Shown: positions 6,036-12,258 of the stretch, in pieces
How the letters are laid out: each line of letters begins with the position of its first letter
Numbering within the stretch: position 1 is the stretch's first letter
Assembly: GCA_021803845.1 (NCBI GenBank)
Contig: JAJZLA010000009.1
Location: forward strand, 1 to 14,967
Length of the DNA stretch: 14,967 nucleotides
Direction: 5' to 3'
Source: a bacterium
GTDB lineage: Bacteria > SZUA-79 > Acidulodesulfobacterales > Acidulodesulfobacteraceae
Program-made: the position numbers and the translations under genes
The notes under the pieces: generated by a model
Databases searched by the model: none
Seen by the model: the letters and a program-made list of their open reading frames with translations, nothing else
What the model was told of the DNA's origin: nothing

Positions 6036-6980
6036 ATGTTCACTTTAAAATACAAAGACGACCTTTTTAAATTTATTCTTTCCGTTTTCGTTCTTTCTAT
6101 AATTCTGATTTTTTCGGTCTCAGTTATAATCGTACTGTATTACAGTTACCCATCCATTATCAGATACGGCATTTCTTTTTTATGGACAAAAGAATGGAAT
6201 CCTCCCAAAGAGGTCTTCGGCGCTTTAACTTTTATCGCTGGAACTTTTATCGTTACTTTTCTCGCATTATTGTTTGCGATACCCTTCAGTTTCGGTATAG
6301 GGATATTTTTACAGGAATACTGCCCTGTTTTTTTAAGAGGTATTTTTACTGTAATAGTAGAAATGCTGGCGGGAATACCGAGCGTAGTTTTCGGCGTATG
6401 GGGCGTGCTGACGGTCGTTCCGTGGCTCAGGGAATCGGTAGAGCCGTTTTTTAACGCTCATTTTTCAAACATACCTTTTCTTAAAGTAGAGGAAAATATC
6501 GGCTACGGAATTCTTGCCGCAAGCATTATAGTCGCATTTATGATTTTGCCCATTATATCTTCTATTACCAAAGATTCTTTAGCTTCGGTTCCAAAGCTCG
6601 CCAAAGACGGGGCGCTGGCTATGGGCGCCACAAAATTAGACGTCATTAAAGACGTTTCCCTGCCTTACGCCTTGAACGGCATATACGGAGGGATAATTTT
6701 AGGTTTCGGAAGGGCGGTGGGAGAGACGATAGCCGTGGTACTTCTGATTGGAAATCAGGCGGTAGTGCCGAAATCTTTGTTCAGCGTAGGCTATACTATA
6801 TCTTCCCTGTTGGCGAATACCTTTACTTTTGCCGTTATAAGTCCTATATACGCTTCCGCCGAAGTAGAACTTGCGCTTGTGCTTTTATTAACAAGCCTTA
6901 TAGTCAACATAATAGGACGGAATATTTTAAACAGGGTTATAGGCGGCAGATTCAGCAGGTCTCAGTTCGGCGGCGGCTGA
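6036..6980 (+). CDS. pstC: Phosphate ABC transporter permease PstC
   Basis: 314 aa, six predicted membrane helices, normal for PstC. With PstA it forms the phosphate channel in the cytoplasmic membrane. Visible: a first helix (about 12-37), the extracytoplasmic segment with SFLWTKEWNPPKEVFGAL (48-65), helices from about 66, the EAA-type coupling loop DGALAMGATKLDVIKDVSLP (191-210) that contacts PstB, and the PstC signature GRAVGETIAVVLLIGN (225-240). The charged residues R226 and E230 of that signature are intact. There is no recognisable Shine-Dalgarno sequence before the ATG (upstream is AAACAAATTA), which suggests weak initiation compared with pstS. It is followed by pstA after 78 bp, a rather loose gap for partners needed one to one. 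Confidence 0.95.
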   Translation: MFTLKYKDDLFKFILSVFVLSIILIFSVSVIIVLYYSYPSIIRYGISFLWTKEWNPPKEVFGALTFIAGTFIVTFLALLFAIPFSFGIGIFLQEYCPVFLRGIFTVIVEMLAGIPSVVFGVWGVLTVVPWLRESVEPFFNAHFSNIPFLKVEENIGYGILAASIIVAFMILPIISSITKDSLASVPKLAKDGALAMGATKLDVIKDVSLPYALNGIYGGIILGFGRAVGETIAVVLLIGNQAVVPKSLFSVGYTISSLLANTFTFAVISPIYASAEVELALVLLLTSLIVNIIGRNILNRVIGGRFSRSQFGGG

Positions 6981-7058
6981 TTTTAAGAAATAACCACGGC
7001 AATTATAATAAATATAATTTACAATCGAAACTTTATTAAATAAAAATATAAAATTAGA

Positions 7059-7970
7059 ATGGAACAGCAATTGCATGAGCCGGTATTTCCGGCAAACAGG
7101 GGATACCTTAAACGTAAAAAAGTTTACAATAACATTGCCGTTTTTTTTGCCGCGGCGGCTTTTGTTATAGGCTCTTTTCCCGTTTTTCACATCATTTTTG
7201 AAGCTGTTTCCATAGGATATAAATATCTTAACTGGCATTTTATTTCTACGCTTCCCACCGGATTTCCAATAGGCGCCGAAGGCGGGATATTAAACGCAGT
7301 CATAGGAGACGTTTACCTTATAGTAATCGCCTCTATTCTTGCCGTTCCTATCGGAATAGGAACAGGCTTGTATCTGTCGCTTTTCGGCAAAAAAAGGGCA
7401 AATGCTTTTCTAAGGCTGTTAAATGAACTCATGCTCGGGATTCCATCTATCGTTTGGGGTATCGTCGGTTTTTACGTTTTTTCTACCAATGCGGGACCGG
7501 GTTTTCATTTCGGATTTTCGGCTCTTGCCGGCGGACTCACGCTCGGTTTCATTATGACTCCGATTATTACGCTTCTGACGGAGCAGGCGGTCAACCAGAT
7601 TCCCGCAAGCTACATAGAAGGAGCTCTTGCGCTCGGGGCTACCAAATGGCAGGCTACGCGGGCAGTCATATTAAAAGCCGCGCTCGGAGGCATATTTATC
7701 GGGATATTGCTCGGAGTAATGAATATAATCGGACAGACGGCCCCGCTCTTATTTACAAACTATTATAATACCGGCATGCCAACCGGAGTTACCGGTCCGG
7801 GCGGGGCGGTCGGGGATCTGGCGATGCTGATTTTTATATACATTCATGAACCGTCCAAAATACTGCATTACAAAGCGGAAGCGGCATCGGTGGTTTTACT
7901 GCTCTTTATATTCGCATTGGATTTGGGATTAAGGTTGATAAACTATTTGGCTAAGAGATTTATTTTATAG
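7059..7970 (+). CDS. pstA: Phosphate ABC transporter permease PstA with altered loop
   Basis: 303 aa, six predicted helices; second half of the phosphate channel. The order is normal: first helix (about 24-48), PTGFPIGAEGGILNAVIGD (66-84), helices, EAA loop EGALALGATKWQAT (187-200) for PstB contact, and the TAPLLFTNYY segment (227-236). The usual PstA motif here is RxxGETAPL; this protein reads NIIGQTAPL, with Asn222 (codon 7722-7724) for Arg and Gln226 (7734-7736) for Glu. In E. coli an Arg of this region (Arg-220, from memory) is reported as essential for transport but not for signalling. The frame and flanking residues are intact, so this is a substitution, not damage. The ribosome binding site is poor. 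The stop overlaps the ribosome binding site of pstB. Confidence 0.94.
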   Translation: MEQQLHEPVFPANRGYLKRKKVYNNIAVFFAAAAFVIGSFPVFHIIFEAVSIGYKYLNWHFISTLPTGFPIGAEGGILNAVIGDVYLIVIASILAVPIGIGTGLYLSLFGKKRANAFLRLLNELMLGIPSIVWGIVGFYVFSTNAGPGFHFGFSALAGGLTLGFIMTPIITLLTEQAVNQIPASYIEGALALGATKWQATRAVILKAALGGIFIGILLGVMNIIGQTAPLLFTNYYNTGMPTGVTGPGGAVGDLAMLIFIYIHEPSKILHYKAEAASVVLLLFIFALDLGLRLINYLAKRFIL

Positions 7971-7986
7971 GAGGAATTAAAATTTT

Positions 7987-8769
7987 ATGCCCGAAAATAT
8001 AAAGAAAGATAATGCCGATAATATAATCGTTGACGTTAAAGACCTGAATTTTTATTACGGGAATTACCATCTCTTAAAATCGGTTAATCTTTATTTTAAA
8101 AAAAATTCCGTATGTACGCTTTTAGGCCCTTCGGGATGCGGTAAATCCACATTTTTAAGGACGCTTAACAGGATGAACGATTACACCGAAGGCGCAAAGC
8201 TGACCGGCGAAGTTTTGATTAACGGGAAAAATATATACGATAAGTCGGTAGATGTGGTGGAATTAAGAAGAGACATAGGCATGGTGTTTCAAAATCCGAA
8301 TCCGTTCCCAAAATCTATTTTCGATAATATAGCTTTCGGATTAAAAATACACGGCATAAAGAACAAGGATTTTATAGTCGAGCGTGTAGAAAAATGCTTG
8401 AAATATTCCGGTCTTTACGATGAAGTCAAAGACAAATTGAATAAATCGGCGCTTTCTCTTTCCGGCGGACAACAGCAGAGACTCTGCATAGCAAGGGCAA
8501 TTGCTACCAATCCGTCGATACTCTTAATGGATGAGCCAACCGCTTATCTCGACCCTGTTTCGACTAGCATTATACTGGATTTGATAAATTCGTTTAAGAA
8601 GTATTACACTATAATAGTCGTAAGCCATAACGTTCAACAATCCGGAAGAATTTCCGATTACAGCGGTTTTTTTCTGGACGGAGAGCTTATAGAATTCGAC
8701 GAAGCGGGGGCTTTTTTTACGAGGCCTAAAGATAAAAGAACGGAAAATTTTATAACGAGCAGATATTAA
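7987..8769 (+). CDS. pstB: Phosphate ABC transporter ATPase PstB
   Basis: 260 aa, typical PstB length. It hydrolyses ATP at the cytoplasmic face to drive phosphate uptake. All ABC motifs are present in order: aromatic A-loop region FYYG (22-25), Walker A GPSGCGKST (47-55), Q-loop Gln102 in VFQNPNPFP, signature LSGGQQQR (158-165), Walker B ILLMDEP (178-184) and switch His214 in VVSHN. The FQNPNPFPKSIFDN stretch and LRTLNRMND (58-66) are PstB hallmarks that separate it from other ABC ATPases. GGAGG (7970-7974) overlaps the pstA stop and lies 12 bases before the ATG, longer than ideal; the segment reads through directly from pstA, 16 bp away. Confidence 0.97.
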   Translation: MPENIKKDNADNIIVDVKDLNFYYGNYHLLKSVNLYFKKNSVCTLLGPSGCGKSTFLRTLNRMNDYTEGAKLTGEVLINGKNIYDKSVDVVELRRDIGMVFQNPNPFPKSIFDNIAFGLKIHGIKNKDFIVERVEKCLKYSGLYDEVKDKLNKSALSLSGGQQQRLCIARAIATNPSILLMDEPTAYLDPVSTSIILDLINSFKKYYTIIVVSHNVQQSGRISDYSGFFLDGELIEFDEAGAFFTRPKDKRTENFITSRY

Positions 8770-8810
8770 AAATAATATCAAAAACATATAAAGGAGAGGG
8801 AGGGGTTTCG

Positions 8811-9491
8811 GTGAATATATTAGATAGCGAGCTTATGAAGTTAAAGAAAAACGTCGTAGAAATGAGCGAGATCGTCAACGGCCAACTCGACAGCGCAACA
8901 AGATTTTTATTCGAGAGGGATAAAAAACTTGCCGAAGAAACCATTAATAACGACCTTAAAGTTAATTCGCTGGAAGTAAGTATTAATGAAAGCTGTATAA
9001 AACTTCTGGCTTTATATCAACCCGAAGCTGCCGATTTAATGTTTATAACGACCACGATGAAAATAATAACCGACCTAGAAAGAATGGGAGATTTATGCGC
9101 TTCGGTGTGCCAGATAGGGCTTAAACTTACCGACGGAACGGCGTCTTCGGAAGAATTTAAATGCGTATATTCATATCTGGAAGACGTTGCCGCAAGGGAC
9201 GGCGAAATGCTTAAAATGGCGACGAAAATGTATGCGAACGGCGCAAAAGAAAATATAGGGCTTAAAGATATTATAATAAGAGACGAAAACGTTATAGATA
9301 TGCTGTCCCATAAAATCGTCGTGGATATTATAAACGCGTCGATAAAAAATTTAACCACGCTTGAAAACAATATAACTTATATTTTTATTGCCCGAAAATA
9401 TGAAAGATTTGCCGACCATGCCCAAAAAATTATGGAACTGCTGCTATATATGGAATTAGGAAAAGACTTAAGAAACTTGCCCGAATATTAA
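8811..9491 (+). CDS. phoU: Phosphate signalling protein PhoU
   Basis: 226 aa from a GTG start; the purine-rich AAAGGAGAGGGAGGGG just upstream supports it. PhoU is an all-helical protein of two similar three-helix bundles that binds metal ions and links PstSCAB activity to the PhoR/PhoB response and phosphate homeostasis. The two repeats show here: TDLERMGDLCASVC (87-100) and YERFADHAQKIME (197-209), each with the acidic metal-binding pattern of the family. The N-terminus (LDSELMKLKKNVVEMS) is also typical. It lies 41 bp after pstB as the last gene of the pst operon. Its stop codon overlaps that of the convergent outer-membrane-factor gene, so no room exists for a terminator between them. No phoR or phoB gene is in the window. 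Confidence 0.94.
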   Translation: MNILDSELMKLKKNVVEMSEIVNGQLDSATRFLFERDKKLAEETINNDLKVNSLEVSINESCIKLLALYQPEAADLMFITTTMKIITDLERMGDLCASVCQIGLKLTDGTASSEEFKCVYSYLEDVAARDGEMLKMATKMYANGAKENIGLKDIIIRDENVIDMLSHKIVVDIINASIKNLTTLENNITYIFIARKYERFADHAQKIMELLLYMELGKDLRNLPEY

Positions 9492-10954
9492 TCGGCTTTT
9501 AATCCCATTCCTAATGCGTTATAAACGCTTATGACGTCTTCCTGCAAAAGCAGGTTTTGATTTATCAGGTTATATTCCGCGTTAAGCATATTCATCTTAT
9601 ACGTCAAGTATGTTATGCGGCTTGCAATGCCTGTTTTATACTGAACTCCGTAAATATGAAACAGTTTCAGGGAATAATTAAAATTATTTTCGTAGCTTTT
9701 CATAGTCTTAGCATCTCTTCTATAATCAGCAAGAGCGCTGTCGGTTTCGCTGAAAGCGTTTATTACGGCGTTTCGATAGTTTAACACGGCCTGCTGATAC
9801 TGCAGTTTAGACCTTTTGTATATGCTTATGTTTGTTTTATAATTAAATATAGGCGCCAAAATATTCAATCCAAAGCTCCATATGCTGTTCGTATCGGTAA
9901 CGAAATTGTTTAGGCTCGGGCTTGCGTAACCGTAGTTTCCGGTCAGATTTAATACCGGAAAAAAATTCGCAAGACTTTCTTTTTTTGCGTAAGCGTATGA
10001 TAAGACGTTGTATTCGGCTTCTTTAACGTCCGGCCTTTGCGTTAAAATTTCCGAAGGAATATTCGGCGGTATAAGATTTGAGTAATCCATACTTTTTTTA
10101 TTAGTATTATTTTTGAATTTAAACTTGAATTTTTCAGGGAATTTTCCTATGTAATAAGCCAGCGTGTTTTTGGTAATATCCTGAAGTTTTATAGAATCGT
10201 TCAATTCTGTTTTTAAAATTTCAAGATTTGTTTTAGCGGCTTCTACCGGTTCCGCATCTATAAGCCCGTCTTTATATTGAATCATATAAAGCTTTAAAAT
10301 TTCTTTTTCGGCGGCATATTGTTTTTTCAGATTATCCGCAGATTTTTCTAAAGCCCATATTTGAAAATAAGCCTGAGCGACATTGCTTATTAGAGTCAAT
10401 TTTACGACGTCCGCATCTTCTTTAGAAACGGCGACGTTTGCTTTTGCCTGCTTTATAGCGTTATTGACCTGATTCCATGCGTCTAACTCGTAAGAAGCGC
10501 TTAAACCGGCCTGATTCAAATTATAAATTACGGTGGAATGGCCGCCTGAAGAACCGCCGCCGGAGAATATAGAAGTTTCGTAGCCCGGAAGTTTATTTCT
10601 CACAGCGCTGAAATTGAAATTAACAACCGGAAATAAATTAGATTCATTCTGCGAAACATAAGTTTCGGCGACCTGAATATTTTTTATGGCTATAAGATAA
10701 TTTAAATTGTTTTTAACCGCCTCGCCGACTAAAATATCCAGATTTTTATCATTAAAATTTTTCCACCAGTCGTTTTTTACCGCCATATTTCCGGTTTTAA
10801 GGGTATATTTGAACTGTTTTGGTATTTTTATAACAATTTTTTTGGGACTGCTGAACAGACTGCAGCCGCTAAGGATAAAAACTGAGCCGAAGCCCATGCA
10901 AAAAAGCAGAAATAAAATTTTATTTATTTTTATTTTTATTCTCGATATCTTCAT
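9488..10954 (-). CDS. Outer-membrane factor lipoprotein of an RND efflux system (TolC/NodT family)
   Basis: 488 aa. It forms the outer-membrane and periplasmic exit duct of a tripartite pump. A basic N-terminus and hydrophobic core end in ILSGC, so Cys31 should carry a lipid anchor, as in NodT/OprM-type channels. Family marks: DWWKNFNDKNLDILVGEAVKNN-type opening (62-83, the W-x-x-F-x-D-x-x-L element), first OEP repeat to about 270, then IPSEILTQRPDV (299-310) corresponding to the LPS-x-LLxxRPDI motif, FFPVLNLTG (331-339) and a second OEP repeat to the end. The partner adaptor and pump genes are divergent, 170 bp away, so the set is split between strands rather than one operon. No ribosome binding site precedes the ATG, but the next Met (20) would destroy the signal peptide. 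Confidence 0.93.
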   Translation of the reverse strand: MKISRIKIKINKILFLLFCMGFGSVFILSGCSLFSSPKKIVIKIPKQFKYTLKTGNMAVKNDWWKNFNDKNLDILVGEAVKNNLNYLIAIKNIQVAETYVSQNESNLFPVVNFNFSAVRNKLPGYETSIFSGGGSSGGHSTVIYNLNQAGLSASYELDAWNQVNNAIKQAKANVAVSKEDADVVKLTLISNVAQAYFQIWALEKSADNLKKQYAAEKEILKLYMIQYKDGLIDAEPVEAAKTNLEILKTELNDSIKLQDITKNTLAYYIGKFPEKFKFKFKNNTNKKSMDYSNLIPPNIPSEILTQRPDVKEAEYNVLSYAYAKKESLANFFPVLNLTGNYGYASPSLNNFVTDTNSIWSFGLNILAPIFNYKTNISIYKRSKLQYQQAVLNYRNAVINAFSETDSALADYRRDAKTMKSYENNFNYSLKLFHIYGVQYKTGIASRITYLTYKMNMLNAEYNLINQNLLLQEDVISVYNALGMGLKAD

Positions 10955-10978
10955 ATTAATTTAATATTAAAATTTTAA

Positions 10979-11007
10979 TTGACTGAATTTTGAATTTATT
11001 ATATTCT
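10979..11007 (+). promoter_or_regulatory. Possible promoter of the efflux adaptor-pump operon
   Basis: TTGACT (10979-10984) and TATTCT (11002-11007) are 17 bases apart; matches are 5/6 and 4/6. It faces the outer-membrane-factor promoter and lies beside its operator, so one regulator could control both. The region is very AT-rich, so chance matches are possible. Confidence 0.3.
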
Positions 11008-11008
11008 A

Positions 11009-11038
11009 ATTATACTGACTATAAAGTCATATTGTCAA
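11009..11038 (-). promoter_or_regulatory. Consensus promoter of the outer-membrane-factor gene with operator in spacer
   Basis: Read leftward: TTGACA (plus-strand 11033-11038) and TATAAT (11009-11014), both perfect, with an 18-base spacer. Inside the spacer lies the inverted repeat TGACT-ATAA-AGTCA (11016-11029). A consensus promoter holding a palindrome between its hexamers is the usual layout for a repressed or MerR/MarR/TetR-controlled efflux gene. Transcription would start near 11002, leaving a leader of roughly 48 bases. Confidence 0.6.
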
Positions 11039-11124
11039 TCGGTTTTTTGCTCTAAACGTAAATTTATTAATCCGGCAGATTAAAATAAAATATAAATCTA
11101 AATATTTAAAATAAAGGTAATTTT

Positions 11125-12258
11125 ATGATTAAAAGATTTATAATTGCATTTCTTGTTTTAGCCGTCATATTCGGCGGAATATTCGGATACAAGGCATATA
11201 AAGGCTATAAAAACGGGCAGATGATGAAAATGATGAAATATCCGCCCGCTTCGGTATCCGTAGCCGTTTCCAAAATAGGTGACTGGCAGCCATATATTCA
11301 TACCATAGGGAACGTAACGGCGATAAATTCGGTTAACGTAACGACCCAGGTGGCAGGACAGGTTAAAGGCATATATTTTAAATCCGGCGAATTTGTTCAT
11401 AAAAATCAGCTCTTGGCAACCCTTGACGATTCCCTTCAGCTTGCCCAGCTAAAACAGTATAAATCCCAATTAATCGTTAATAAATTTAATTATCTGCAGT
11501 ATAAAAAAGCCTACGAGAAAAATGCCGTTTCCAAAGCGTCTTATATTCAAATGCTCTCAACTTTAAAGCAGAACGAAGCGTTAATAAATCAAACGGAAGT
11601 CGTTATAAACGATATGACCGTAAGAGCCCCTTTTTCAGGCATAGTAGGAATAAGAAATTCAAGTTCCGTAAATCTTGGGCAGTATATTCAGCCCGGAACC
11701 AGTATTATTCCGCTTTATTCCGTCAATCCCATTTATATCGATTTTACTATGCCGCAAAACGATTTGCACAGTTTAAAAATAAATCAGAAGGTTAAGGTAG
11801 AACTGGATTCATATCATAAGGCCTTTACCGGCAGGATAAAAACTATAGGCATAGACGTAAATACGGTTTCCAGAAATATAACCGTCAGAGTTATAATAGA
11901 TAACGGCGCTCTGATTTTAAGGCCGGGAATGTTCGTTACGGGAAGGGTCTTCCTTCCGGTAATACATAACGTCGTTACGGTTCCGGCTACAGCGGTAACA
12001 TATAATCCTTATGGGGATTTTATCTATGTCGTAGTTAAGAAGAACGGTCAATATATAGCAAATACCGATTACGTTACCGTAGGACAGCAGAGAAGCGATA
12101 CGGCAGTAATATCTAAAGGTTTGAAACCCGGAGCAATAGTCGTTACAGCCGGACAGGTTAAACTCAGGAACGGCGCGCCGGTTATCATCGAAAACGGCAT
12201 AGGAAATGCCGGGAAAGCGAACGGCGTTAAAAATAAGGGCAAGGAGAGCAATAAATGA
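11125..12258 (+). CDS. RND efflux periplasmic adaptor (membrane fusion protein, HlyD/AcrA type)
   Basis: 377 aa. It bridges the inner-membrane pump and the outer-membrane duct. The N-terminus has one hydrophobic helix (about 3-22) and no lipobox, so it is anchored by, or cleaved after, this helix rather than lipidated. Domains: first half of the lipoyl/barrel-sandwich (about 66-102, VAGQVKGIYFKSGEFVHKNQLLATLDDS-like), short helical hairpin (103-162), second lipoyl half (MTVRAPFSGIVG, 164-175), beta-barrel (about 201-280) and membrane-proximal domain (281-350, starting VVTVPATAV). A Lys/Asn/Gly-rich tail ends the protein. Its ribosome binding site is AAAGG, nine or so bases before the ATG. The stop overlaps the pump start in ATGA, typical of translational coupling. 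Confidence 0.94.
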   Translation: MIKRFIIAFLVLAVIFGGIFGYKAYKGYKNGQMMKMMKYPPASVSVAVSKIGDWQPYIHTIGNVTAINSVNVTTQVAGQVKGIYFKSGEFVHKNQLLATLDDSLQLAQLKQYKSQLIVNKFNYLQYKKAYEKNAVSKASYIQMLSTLKQNEALINQTEVVINDMTVRAPFSGIVGIRNSSSVNLGQYIQPGTSIIPLYSVNPIYIDFTMPQNDLHSLKINQKVKVELDSYHKAFTGRIKTIGIDVNTVSRNITVRVIIDNGALILRPGMFVTGRVFLPVIHNVVTVPATAVTYNPYGDFIYVVVKKNGQYIANTDYVTVGQQRSDTAVISKGLKPGAIVVTAGQVKLRNGAPVIIENGIGNAGKANGVKNKGKESNK

